Shown: positions 41,354-49,576 of the stretch, in pieces
Position numbering within the stretch: position 1 is the stretch's first letter
Layout: every line of letters begins with the position of its first letter
Assembly (NCBI RefSeq): GCF_039534915.1
Contig: NZ_BAAAWE010000001.1
Location: forward strand, 310,001 to 374,000
From: Streptomyces roseofulvus
Lineage (GTDB): Bacteria > Actinomycetota > Actinomycetes > Streptomycetales > Streptomycetaceae
DNA: 64,000 bases
Direction: 5' to 3'
Notes under the pieces: generated by a model
Seen by the model: only the letters and a program-made list of their open reading frames with translations
Told to the model about the DNA's origin: nothing
Databases searched by the model: none
Program-made: the position numbers and the translations under genes

Positions 41354-41378
41354 GCCCGCCGTCGCCGGCGGGCTTTTT
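41354..41378 (+). terminator. Intrinsic terminator after the TetR gene
   Basis: GCCCGCC (41354-41360), a 6-nt loop and GGCGGGC (41367-41373) are followed by five Ts. It is the only classic stem plus T-tract I found in the window. Confidence 0.85.
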
Positions 41379-41393
41379 CCTACCCAGAAAATA

Positions 41394-41409
41394 TGTAGAC
41401 CGATCTATT
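41394..41409. promoter_or_regulatory. TetR operator, copy 2
   Basis: TGTAGA-CCGA-TCTATT matches the palindrome at 40764 with one arm mismatch and the same ATA flank. It ends 16 bp before the fusion gene start. Confidence 0.7.
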
Positions 41410-41425
41410 CGAGGAGAGTTCTCTG

Positions 41426-43117
41426 ATGGATGACGCGATCGTCTTCGGCGCGACCGGCTTCATCGGCCGTTCCCTCGTCGCCGAGCTGCTCGCCCGGGGG
41501 CAGCGGGTGGCGGCGGCCGTACGCAACGACACCCTCACCCCCTGGCTGACCTCCCAGGGCGTCGACCTCAGCCGGCTCGAGATCGTCACCGTCGACATCA
41601 CTCGGCCGCTCGCGGACCTGCCCGACGTCCGGGACGTGTACAACGCCGCCGGCCGCTTCGCCTTCGGCCTGAGCGAGCGGGACGCCCGGTCGGTGAACGT
41701 CACCGGGGCGCTGCACGTGGTCGAATGGGCCGCCACGCTGCCCCGGCTGCGCAGGCTCGTCCACATCAGCGGTTACCGGGTGAGCGCGGCCGACGGTCAC
41801 CCCGACTACGCCGAGCTGGGAGCCTACGAGGCGTCGAAGTCGGAGGCCGATCTCGCCGTACGGGCCCGCGCCGAGGAACTGTCGGTGCCGCTGACCGTCG
41901 CCAATCCCAGCACCGTCATCGGGCCGGGCCAGTACATCGGCCTGGCCACGCTCGTCGAGGAGCTGTGGCACGGGCGGCTTCCCGCGCTGCCCGGAAGCTC
42001 CGACACGTTCCTGCCGGTCACGACCATCGACTACTTCGTGCGGTTCCTGGCGGAGATCCCCGCGTCACCCGCGGGTGAGCACTACTGGGTGCTCGACGAC
42101 GACACCCCGCTCCTGCCCGAGCTGATCGGCGCGATGGCCGCTCACATGGGCGTACGAGCACCCCGCCGAACGCTTCCCGTCGGTCTGCTGCGGCGGCTGC
42201 CGCGACGCCTGACCGGTGCCGACCCCGAGACCCTGTCGTTCCTGTCGGCGGACCGCTATCCGACGGCCTCCGCCGATGCCTTCGCCGCGGGCGTCGGTCT
42301 GGAGAAGCCTCCGGTGACCCAGGCCCTCCGCACCTGGGCCGACGACCTGGTGGCCGCCCGCTTCGGCTCCGCCTCGCCCTGGCGGAGCCCGTACGGCTTC
42401 CACACCGTCGCCGGCGCCCCGACCTGGGTGACCGGCGACCGTCAACACCCTTCCCACGTCCTGCTGCACGGCCTGCCGATGAACGGCGACCTCTGGAAGC
42501 CCGTCGCCGCCCACCTCCCCGGCCCGGTACTCGCCCCCGACCTTCCCGGCCTGGGGCGCTCGGCCCCCTCACCCGAGCCGATCGACGTGTGGCTGGCCGA
42601 TCTGATGGGCCCGGTGCAGACCCGCCCCGTGCTGGTGGCGCACTCCCTGGCCTGCGGGGCCGCCCTCCGCTTCGCCGTCGACCATCCCGACCGCCTCAGC
42701 GGCCTCGTTCTCGTCTCCCCGGCGTTCCTCCAGGCCCCCGCCCCGCGCCGCGCCCGCTCCGCCCTGGCCGCGCCGATACTGCGGCGCATGCCGCCCCCTC
42801 GGCTGGCCCGGACACTCGGCGTCCCCGACGGGCCAGAAGTGCGAAGCGCAGCAGCCGACTTGAGGCGCCCCGGCGTGGCGCGGCGCGTGACCGCGTCCCT
42901 GCGCGGGCACACCGTCCAGCGCCGAGAGTGGCGAGCCCTGCTCGACCGCGTGACCGTCCCGGTCCAGATCGTCGTGGGTTCGACGGACCCGCTGACCGAA
43001 CCCGTCGACCTCCCGATGGCCGAGATCGCCGGCGCCGGCCACTACCCCCAACTGACCCATCCCACCCAGCTCGCCGCCCACCTCCGCTCCCCCGCCGCCG
43101 CTCCGACCGGCGCGTGA
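41426..43117 (+). CDS. Fusion of NAD-dependent epimerase/SDR and alpha/beta hydrolase
   Basis: 563 residues in one uninterrupted frame. Residues 1 to about 300 are an extended SDR: GATGFIGRSLVAELLARG, a VYNAAGRF strand and catalytic YEASK (Tyr133, Lys137). Residues about 335-563 are an alpha/beta hydrolase: VLLHGLPMNGDLWKPVAAHL (oxyanion loop), nucleophile Ser407 in AHSLACG, acid Asp near 518 (GSTDPLTEP) and His near 537 (GAGHYPQ). Both active sites look complete. The two activities may act in sequence on one substrate, for example oxidation then ester or lactone cleavage. Controlled by the adjacent TetR through the operator at 41394. Confidence 0.85.
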   Translation: MDDAIVFGATGFIGRSLVAELLARGQRVAAAVRNDTLTPWLTSQGVDLSRLEIVTVDITRPLADLPDVRDVYNAAGRFAFGLSERDARSVNVTGALHVVEWAATLPRLRRLVHISGYRVSAADGHPDYAELGAYEASKSEADLAVRARAEELSVPLTVANPSTVIGPGQYIGLATLVEELWHGRLPALPGSSDTFLPVTTIDYFVRFLAEIPASPAGEHYWVLDDDTPLLPELIGAMAAHMGVRAPRRTLPVGLLRRLPRRLTGADPETLSFLSADRYPTASADAFAAGVGLEKPPVTQALRTWADDLVAARFGSASPWRSPYGFHTVAGAPTWVTGDRQHPSHVLLHGLPMNGDLWKPVAAHLPGPVLAPDLPGLGRSAPSPEPIDVWLADLMGPVQTRPVLVAHSLACGAALRFAVDHPDRLSGLVLVSPAFLQAPAPRRARSALAAPILRRMPPPRLARTLGVPDGPEVRSAAADLRRPGVARRVTASLRGHTVQRREWRALLDRVTVPVQIVVGSTDPLTEPVDLPMAEIAGAGHYPQLTHPTQLAAHLRSPAAAPTGA

Positions 43118-43211
43118 GCCGGTCGTCGCCCTGCGGAAGCCCACTGCTCGGGACTTGACGCAGATGACGGGCCTGTTCTCGGGTGCGGGGGGGCAGGCTC
43201 ACAATGGTCGG

Positions 43212-43577
43212 GTGGACAGACAGGAATCGGTTCAGCGGGCGGAGATCGACCGGATCATCGATCCGTTGAAGGAGAACATGCCCCAGGCCGGTGACCTCGG
43301 TTTCGAGGCGATCCGGCAGATGGGGAACCCGGTACCGCTCCTCGTGCGAAACGACGGGAAGGAGCAGTTGCAGCTCTGGCTCGAGCCGTGCGGCCAGGAC
43401 TACTGGCTGAAGCCCGGGGAGTCCGTGTACGTCACCTCGTACGGGAGATGGGACGGCCATCCGTTCGAGACGATCCACGAGACGGGCTGTCTCACCGTCT
43501 GGGCCACGTCCTGGTTCGCGACGGTCTCCGACTGCGACGGCAACGAGTTTCCCCCGGGGCCGCAGGGAGGACATTGA
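43212..43577 (+). CDS. Hypothetical protein
   Basis: 121 residues from GTG 43212. The sequence IDPLKENMPQAGDLGFEAIRQMGNPVPLLVRNDGKEQLQLWLEPCGQDYWLKPGESVYVTSYGRWDGHPFETIHETGC suggests a small beta-barrel of polar character with one Cys-containing strand. No signal peptide or membrane segment. I do not recognise a family. Similar small Streptomyces proteins lie near immunity-like genes, which is only context. Confidence 0.6.
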   Translation: MDRQESVQRAEIDRIIDPLKENMPQAGDLGFEAIRQMGNPVPLLVRNDGKEQLQLWLEPCGQDYWLKPGESVYVTSYGRWDGHPFETIHETGCLTVWATSWFATVSDCDGNEFPPGPQGGH

Positions 43578-43960
43578 GGTCGTCGACGCCATGTCATCCG
43601 GACAGGGAGTGCGGCGAGGGCGCAGTGCGGCGAGGGTGAAGTGCGATCTGGTGGGGATCTGCCGCCGCGGATCGCTTGAGCGATGTGCGGAGGAAGGCCG
43701 TTCGTGATCGCGCCGGGCACGAGTCCTGCGGAAGTCGGGTGGGGAGCCGACGAACGGTGCGCCGTCGGCATCCGTCGGGCTCATGGCGGAGGCGTGTTGA
43801 TGATAGGCGCGCGGAGGGGGTGACGTCCGGCCGCGTCCCCTGCCCGAAGTCCTCCAAGAAGCCGTCGCCGGCGGCGCGGTGGGCACGACGCGTCCGCTTG
43901 CCCCCTATGGGGGATCCGGGGGCAGCGGCGTTGTCGGACCCCGGTGTTAGCGTCACCTCC
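43578..43960. repeat. Intergenic region with a 16-bp tandem duplication
   Basis: The unit GTGCGGCGAGGG plus four bases occurs at 43609-43624 and 43625-43640, with a further GTGCG after it. The rest of this 380-bp gap shows no supported gene. Confidence 0.5.
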
Positions 43961-44494
43961 ATGGCAAACCGCTCGTATCTCTACTCCGCAGACTCGATGC
44001 CGAACGAGGCAGAACTCCCGCAGCGGATCCGATGCATATCGGAGCACAACTGGGACATCCCTCTCGCGCACAAGCTCCTGGTGGGCCGCGGGACGACGAT
44101 CGTCCCGTCCATGATCTGGAACCCGCCGATCGGGATCGCCGCGGACTACGCCGGCGGCGCGGCCTTGCTCCGCGACCTGCTGCGCGCGGTCGGCGGGGGC
44201 CTGGAGGACGACGCCGAGTTCGCGGACTGCGTTGCCAGAACCACGGCGCACCTGGAGAAGCAGCAGGCGAAGTACTTCGTGCTCGAGACCGGGGAGATCG
44301 TCTCGATGACGGACGACGATCCGGCAGCCAGCGTGCGGCGCCTGGTGTCCGAGGACATCCCGCATGCCGTCGCCATGGCCGAGGCGGCGATCGGTGGCCA
44401 GAACGACGCCTGGCTGGCGTCGCTGCGAGCCGACTGGCAGTCGCACTTCGCCTCCTTCTACAGCGACGCTCTGTACTTCTCCTTCCCCGGCTGA
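43961..44494 (+). CDS. Conserved hypothetical protein (possibly DUF7822)
   Basis: 177 residues from ATG 43961. The start MANRSYLYSADSMPN and the segment ISEHNWDIPLAHKLLVGRG resemble a widespread actinobacterial family that I believe is DUF7822; the label is from memory. The protein is soluble and acidic with helix-rich C-terminal half (YFVLETGEIVSM then ADWQSHFASFYSDALYFSFPG). Function unknown. It is monocistronic. Confidence 0.6.
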   Translation: MANRSYLYSADSMPNEAELPQRIRCISEHNWDIPLAHKLLVGRGTTIVPSMIWNPPIGIAADYAGGAALLRDLLRAVGGGLEDDAEFADCVARTTAHLEKQQAKYFVLETGEIVSMTDDDPAASVRRLVSEDIPHAVAMAEAAIGGQNDAWLASLRADWQSHFASFYSDALYFSFPG

Positions 44495-44757
44495 CACGGC
44501 CCGTGACGACGCGCCGCAGGTGACAACCGAACCGCTGCCGGCGGCGCATCGTCATCCCCGCCCCGCGAACTCTTCCGGCTCCGGGGAGGCTCACGCGAGG
44601 GACAGTCAGGCGGACGGTGACCATGGAAGGGCGAGACCGTTTCCTGGGTCGCGACGTACCTGGTCATCGCCCCTGCGACAGCAGGCCGGTGCGGCCCGAT
44701 GGGAACGGCTACGGCCAGGGGTGACCAGCCGGGCCAGCGGGGGCCGACAGGGGCCCC

Positions 44758-45084
44758 TCAACCTTCGGTGCCGGGCGCGAGCGGTGGGTTATCAGCGGCG
44801 CGGGTGACCTGGGCGGTCCATGACCAAGGCTCCTGGGGCGGATCCCAGCTCACCTCCACATCGGTGCTGTGAAATTCGCGTGCGAGTTCCGCCACCTTCA
44901 CCGCCGCCGCGAGCCGTGCCGCCTGCGGATCGGCGCCGATCGACACGTCCAGGCCCCCGCAGAGCATTCCGCCCTCCACGGTGAGGACGCTCATGCGCCA
45001 GCCCTCCGGCGTCGCCAACAGGACGATCCCTTTCGGAACACCGAAGGTGGGCCGCCTCTTCCGGTCCTTCTTGCGTCTCGTCAT
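44758..45084 (-). CDS. Hypothetical protein with basic N-terminus
   Basis: 108 residues from ATG 45084. The N-terminus is strongly basic (MTRRKKDRKRRP), followed by a beta-rich body (GIVLLATPEGWRMSVLTVEGGMLCGG) and a Trp-containing acidic end (VSWDPPQEPWSWTAQVTR). A nucleic-acid-binding role is conceivable from the basic tip only. No family recognised. Confidence 0.5.
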   Translation of the reverse strand: MTRRKKDRKRRPTFGVPKGIVLLATPEGWRMSVLTVEGGMLCGGLDVSIGADPQAARLAAAVKVAELAREFHSTDVEVSWDPPQEPWSWTAQVTRAADNPPLAPGTEG

Positions 45085-45226
45085 GGCGCTATCCAATATC
45101 GCGGCGTTCACGGTGATGGCGCGGATGGAGGATCCACTGGTACGAGGCGGTTGGGCGCCTGTCTGCAGACTCCCGCGGCCCGGGTGCAGGCACGACACCG
45201 TCCCCTTGCCTCTCTCGTCCCGGCTC

Positions 45227-45340
45227 ATGACGAACCTGGCCGTCATTCGAGAACTGCACCAGGACCACCTGCGCCGGGGACACGGATGGGAGAACCACAG
45301 CCTCGATCGCTTCCTGGGTATGTCGTGCGACCTCATGTGA
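45227..45340 (+). pseudogene. Truncated gene fragment beside tRNA-Trp
   Basis: A 37-codon frame starts MTNLAVIRELHQDHLRRGHG and continues WENHSLDRFLGMS before stopping. The pattern RRGHxWENxSLDRFL is the N-terminus of small Streptomyces proteins of about 90-100 residues (DUF7660-like, from memory), of which only the first third remains. The break is 114 bp from the tRNA gene, as expected if an integration or excision event removed the rest. Confidence 0.4.
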
Positions 45341-45453
45341 GGTGACCGCATCACCGCAGTCCGTCTCCGGGGGGGGACGCGGTCGGGCGAGTGTGTCGGC
45401 CGGCGTCCTGCCCAGCAGCTCGGAGCAGGCGCGTTGGATCTCATCCGCCATGG

Positions 45454-45527
45454 CAGGGGCGACAGGATTCGAACCTGCGACATCCGGTTTTGGAGACCGG
45501 CGCTCTGACCAGCTGAGCTACACCCCT
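45454..45527 (-). tRNA. tRNA-Trp (anticodon CCA)
   Basis: The reverse strand folds into a full cloverleaf: acceptor AGGGGTG with CGCCCCT, D-arm GTAGCTCAGCTGGTCAGAGC, anticodon loop TCTCCAAAA with stem CCGG, and T-arm GCAGGTTCGAATCCTGT. The discriminator base is G and CCA is not encoded. The 74-nt gene stands alone between a truncated protein fragment and the MMPL operon, not next to secE as I recall for the usual actinobacterial tRNA-Trp. Confidence 0.95.
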
Positions 45528-45632
45528 TCGATGCCCCGCCAGCATTCCACCCCTGCGGGACCCATCGCCACCCGAATACCACCCGCCCCGGCGTGCGGGT
45601 CGACGAGCGCCCGCGCCAGAGGGCGGCCCTCC

Positions 45633-45679
45633 CTACCGCGCATGCGGTAGCCGAACGGCTCCTACCGCGCCCGCGGTAG
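45633..45679. promoter_or_regulatory. Tandem palindromes upstream of the MMPL operon
   Basis: CTACCGC-GCAT-GCGGTAG (45633-45650) and CTACCGCG-CC-CGCGGTAG (45662-45679) are two perfect 18-bp palindromes with the same arms, centres 29 bp apart. They lie about 120 bp before the DUF6223 start. A dimeric repressor binding both is the likely reading. No regulator gene is adjacent on this side. Confidence 0.65.
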
Positions 45680-45801
45680 CCGGGTACGCCGCTGGTGGCA
45701 GCGCAGAGTGCGTCCGCTTGTGGGACGACCGGCGGGGGGTCCGGCGGACAGGATCGTGCGACGTCCAGCAGCAGGAGTCGTACGAGGAGAAGGAGCACCT
45801 C

Positions 45802-46287
45802 ATGTCCGTCCGTCACGTGCTTGCCGTCGGCGCAGGCACCGTTCTCGGGAGGTTCGGGTTTGCCGAACCGGGGGCCACGCGCGCCTCGGTCGAGCCGCTC
45901 GCCGCCGATGCCTATGAGCTCACCGCCGGACGGCTGGTGGGCACTGCGGCCGCACTGGTCGCGCTGGTCGGCGTTGTCGTCGGCGCCCTGGCTCTGACCC
46001 GCTCCGCCCGCCGGATCGGTGACGGCAGGGGGAAGAGAGGGGCCCTGGTGTCCCTGGTGGCGGGCCTGCTCGGCATCGTCGTCGGCGTGGTGAACCTGGC
46101 CGTCGCCGACGGCGGTCCCGGCACCGGCAACGGAGTGCTCGGTGGCGCGCTGGCCGTGTTGTTCGGGGTGGTCGCGGCGGTCCTCGGCCGGCTGGCCCTG
46201 GTCCGCTCCCGCCGTGCCGGTCCCACCGGTCCCACCCGTCCCACCGGCCGACCGGCCGACCGGCCCGACGAGCGCGCGTTCGAGTGA
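45802..46287 (+). CDS. DUF6223-like small membrane protein
   Basis: 161 residues from ATG 45802 after AAGGAG. Three or four hydrophobic segments are visible (LVGTAAALVALVGVVVGALALT, GALVSLVAGLLGIVVGVVNLAVA, GGALAVLFGVVAAVLGRLALV) and an acidic/proline-rich tail. The layout matches the actinobacterial DUF6223 group, a tentative label. It is the first gene of a likely operon with the MMPL transporter, which begins 60 bp later. Confidence 0.6.
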   Translation: MSVRHVLAVGAGTVLGRFGFAEPGATRASVEPLAADAYELTAGRLVGTAAALVALVGVVVGALALTRSARRIGDGRGKRGALVSLVAGLLGIVVGVVNLAVADGGPGTGNGVLGGALAVLFGVVAAVLGRLALVRSRRAGPTGPTRPTGRPADRPDERAFE

Positions 46288-46346
46288 GGGGAGACGAGGG
46301 ACATGCGGGACCGGGACAAGGACAGGGACAGGGGCTTGAGGAGACG

Positions 46347-48551
46347 ATGATGACAACCGGGACTTCCCCCGCGGGCGGGGCCTTGGCGGAACTGGGGCGC
46401 TTCTGCTTCCGGCGTCGCCGCCTGGTCCTCCTGGCCTGGATCGTCGGTGTGATCGCCGTGGCGTTCGCCGGCTTCGGTTACGGCGCCGACCCCGACAACG
46501 ACTTCTCCGGAGGAGACTCGCAGTCGGCCAGGGCCCAGCAGTTGATGGAGCAGCACTTCCCCGAGGAGCAAGGGGACAGGCTGACCCTCGCGATCAAGGC
46601 GGAGCAGGGGATCGACGATCCTGCCGCCAAGCAGAGGATCGAGAAGGTCATCGCCGAGCTCGCCGACTCACCTGTGACGGGGCCGGTCATGTCGCCGTAC
46701 CAGGACAAGAGCCTGGTGACGAAGGATCGTCGGATTGCCCGGACGACCATCCCGCTCGCCGCCAAGGAGGTGGCGAAGAGCGAGGTCAAACCCCTGGTGG
46801 ACACCGTCAAGGCCGCCTCCGACGCCGGCGTCACGCTCGCACTGGGCGGGTACATGGCGGAGAAGGCCGAGACGCCCCCGCAGGGTCCGGCCGAGAGCAT
46901 CGGCATCCTGGCGGCGGCGGTGATCCTGTTCGTCGCCTTCGGCTCGCTGGTCGCCATGGGGCTGCCGATCGTGACCGCCCTCCTGGCGATCGTCGGTGGC
47001 CTCGCACTGATGAAGCTGGTGGGGCATCTGGTCCCCGCGCCGAACTTCGCTCTGACGTTCGGCGCGATGATCGGGCTCGGCGTCGGCATCGACTACGCCC
47101 TGTTCATCGTCACCCGCTACAAGGACGGCCTCGGGGAGGGGGACGATCCCGAGAACGCCACGGTGAAGGCCATCGCCACCGCAGGACACGCGGTGCTGTT
47201 CGCCGGCACGACCGTGGTGATCGCGCTGATGGGTCTGTTCGTCATGGGCCAGCGGCTGATGACCGGGCTGGCCGTCGCCACGTCGATCACGGTGCTGGTG
47301 ACGATGCTCGCCGCGCTGACGCTGCTGCCCGCGTTCCTGGGCTTCACCGGACACAGGATCAACTCGCTGCGTCTGCCGCGCCGCGCGTCCCGCCGCAACC
47401 GGGCCGCGAGCGCGCCGTCCCAAGAGCGCCGTACGCTCGCCGAGCGGTGGGCCGGTGTGGTGCAGCGCAGGCCGCTGATCGCCGCGCTCCTCGCGGGCGG
47501 GAGCCTGCTCGTCCTGGCCGTCCCCACGCTGTCGATGCGGCTGAGTCAGCCCGACGCCAGCGTCCAGCCCCGCGACCGGAGCAGCTACGTCTCGTACGAG
47601 ATCCTCTCCGAAGGGTTCGGGCCGGGGTACGGAGCTCCCCTGGTCTTCGTCTCCGAGGTCGACTCCGCGAACCCCGGCAACTCCACGACCCGCGATCTCG
47701 GTCCCGTGGTCGAAGCGGTCGGCAAGACCGAGGGCATCGCCCAGGCCACGCCGGCCCGGGTCAGCGAGGACGGGAAGGCCGTCACCTTCGTCGCCTTCCC
47801 CACGACCGGGTACCAGGACGAGGCGACCACGGACCTGGTGCACAAGCTCCGCGGCGAGGTGCTGCCTGGGACACCCGGCGGTGAACACGTCCTCGTCGGC
47901 GGGCCGAACGCCGGCACCATCGACGTCGCCGACGAGGTCGGATCGCGCCTGCCGTTGATGATCGTGGTCGTCATCGCGATGTCCATGGTGCTGCTGATCG
48001 CGTTGGTCCGGTCGGTCACCATCGCCCTGCAGGCCGCCGTGATGAACCTGCTGTCGATCGGCGCCGCCTACGGTGTGGTGGTGGCGGTCGTGCAGTGGGG
48101 ATGGCTCGGATCGGCCCTCGGATTCCCCGCTCCGATGCCGGTCACGACGTGGGCACCGATGATGATGTTCCCGATCCTCTTCGGCCTGTCGATGGACTAC
48201 CAGGTCTTCCTGATCTCACGGGTACGCGAGGAGTACGAGCGGACCGGCGACACCCGCGAGGCCGTCGCCCGCGGGCTGGCGCGGACCGCCAAGGTGATCA
48301 CCGCCGCGGCCGCCATCATGATCGCCGTGTTCACCACGTCCCTGCTCGGCCCCGATGTCGCCGTCAAGCAGGGGGGTCTGGGCATGGCCGTCGCCGTGCT
48401 CATCGACGCCACCATCGTCCGGATGATCTTCGTCCCCGCGGTGATGGAGCTGTGCGGGAAGGCCAACTGGTGGATGCCCGGACGTCGTCGGGCCCCGGAG
48501 ACGACCTCGACCGCGCCGGCCGACGCGAGGGAGGAGGCCGCCACGGTCTGA
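46347..48551 (+). CDS. MMPL/RND-family transporter
   Basis: 734 residues; ATG 46347 or 46350 follow GAGGAG, and a GTG at 46284 overlapping the previous stop is less likely. The protein shows the duplicated RND layout: helix 1 (LVLLAWIVGVIAVAFAGF), a large extracytoplasmic loop, five helices including GLGVGIDYALFIVTRYKDGL, a second loop with FGPGYGAPLVFVSEV, and five more helices with LFGLSMDYQVFLISRVREEY. Both GxxxDY proton-relay motifs are intact. It exports lipids, siderophores or drugs using proton force. Substrate not readable. Confidence 0.92.
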   Translation: MMTTGTSPAGGALAELGRFCFRRRRLVLLAWIVGVIAVAFAGFGYGADPDNDFSGGDSQSARAQQLMEQHFPEEQGDRLTLAIKAEQGIDDPAAKQRIEKVIAELADSPVTGPVMSPYQDKSLVTKDRRIARTTIPLAAKEVAKSEVKPLVDTVKAASDAGVTLALGGYMAEKAETPPQGPAESIGILAAAVILFVAFGSLVAMGLPIVTALLAIVGGLALMKLVGHLVPAPNFALTFGAMIGLGVGIDYALFIVTRYKDGLGEGDDPENATVKAIATAGHAVLFAGTTVVIALMGLFVMGQRLMTGLAVATSITVLVTMLAALTLLPAFLGFTGHRINSLRLPRRASRRNRAASAPSQERRTLAERWAGVVQRRPLIAALLAGGSLLVLAVPTLSMRLSQPDASVQPRDRSSYVSYEILSEGFGPGYGAPLVFVSEVDSANPGNSTTRDLGPVVEAVGKTEGIAQATPARVSEDGKAVTFVAFPTTGYQDEATTDLVHKLRGEVLPGTPGGEHVLVGGPNAGTIDVADEVGSRLPLMIVVVIAMSMVLLIALVRSVTIALQAAVMNLLSIGAAYGVVVAVVQWGWLGSALGFPAPMPVTTWAPMMMFPILFGLSMDYQVFLISRVREEYERTGDTREAVARGLARTAKVITAAAAIMIAVFTTSLLGPDVAVKQGGLGMAVAVLIDATIVRMIFVPAVMELCGKANWWMPGRRRAPETTSTAPADAREEAATV

Positions 48552-48654
48552 CGCCTCTGGCGTCGCTGTGCGGGTAGCTCGCCCGGGGAGCGCCCTTGGG
48601 GCGGAACTCCGGGAGGGAGGGGGAGCGCTGACGGTCGGTTCGAGTGCTCCGGGT

Positions 48655-48699
48655 GACGTCGGCCTTCAGGACCTCGTGGTCGTCTTGAAGGCCGACGTC
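48655..48699. terminator. Bidirectional terminator between MMPL and TetR genes
   Basis: GACGTCGGCCTTCA (48655-48668) is perfectly complementary to 48686-48699 around a 17-nt loop. It sits between convergent genes and can serve both. Confidence 0.7.
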
Positions 48700-48874
48700 G
48701 CCGTGCTCTGGACGGCCGCGGCCGCCTCGCCGACGCGCCGGGCAGTTGGGCGACGCGGCAGCTGGGCGACGGGGCCTCGGCCTCGTGGCCGGCGCGAACA
48801 GGCGCCCCTGCCACCCAGACATCGAGGCCTCTTGGCGGGAGGCGCCCCGTCGCTGGGCCGCGGCAGTAGACCTC

Positions 48875-49459
48875 TTACTTCTTGTAGGAGTTGATGAGCC
48901 GGGCGAGGTGCTCGCCGGCGACCACCAGCGGGGTCTCGCTTCTCGCGACCTGCGCGGTGAGTTCGGCGCCTTCGAGGGCGCTGATGACGGTGACGGACAG
49001 GTCGTGCGCGTCGCCCTCCGGGAATCCGGCTTCGCGGAGTCTCTCCGCCACGAGGTCCCGCCAGTGCTGGAAGGCTTGGGCGACGACCTGCTCGATGTCG
49101 GGGACGCGGCCGGTGGTCTCCAGCGCGGTCGCGCTGATGGGGCAGCCGTCCATCCAGTCGGAGTCCCGCAGGAGGTCGGCGAGCGCGCGGGCACAGGCGG
49201 CGATGGCCTTCGCCGGGTCGGCATCCGCGGCCAACGAGGCCGTCAGCAGATCGGCGAACTCCTGGTCGGCGTGCTGAACCGCGGCCACGCCCAGCGCCTG
49301 CTTCCCGCCGGGGAAGAAGTGGTAGACCGAGCCGAGCGTGGCGTTGGCCTCCTGGGCGACCTGCTTGATGCCGGTCCCCTCGTACCCCTGGCGCTGCATC
49401 AGCAGGGAGGCTGCGCGCACGATGCGTTCGCGGGTGCCGGGCTGTGGTGTGTTCGCCAT
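48875..49459 (-). CDS. TetR-family transcriptional repressor
   Basis: 194 residues from ATG 49459. Helix-turn-helix in residues 8-55 (GTRERIVRAASLLMQRQGYEGTGIKQVAQEANATLGSVYHFFPGGKQAL). The C-terminal domain has WMDGCPISATALETTG as in YxaF/LfrR-type members. Divergent from the alpha/beta hydrolase at 49577; the intergenic region has AGAACG-type half-sites. It probably represses both genes and responds to a small hydrophobic ligand. Confidence 0.9.
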   Translation of the reverse strand: MANTPQPGTRERIVRAASLLMQRQGYEGTGIKQVAQEANATLGSVYHFFPGGKQALGVAAVQHADQEFADLLTASLAADADPAKAIAACARALADLLRDSDWMDGCPISATALETTGRVPDIEQVVAQAFQHWRDLVAERLREAGFPEGDAHDLSVTVISALEGAELTAQVARSETPLVVAGEHLARLINSYKK

Positions 49460-49478
49460 AGGCCAGAGCGTACTGGAT

Positions 49479-49545
49479 AGATCGTTCGTTCTAGCTTGTG
49501 GACCGCGCGAGCGCCGTGCTAGCTTCCAGCTTGTTAGAACGTTCT
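49479..49545. promoter_or_regulatory. Operator-like sites between TetR and hydrolase
   Basis: AGAACGTTCT (49536-49545) is a perfect palindrome preceded by TT and followed by a T-run. A related site with GTTCGTTCTAG is at 49484-49494, overlapping the TetR promoter side. Both share the half-site AGAAC/GTTCT. Confidence 0.55.
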
Positions 49546-49576
49546 TTTTAGAGGTTCTCGCAGCAAGGAGCTGGTG

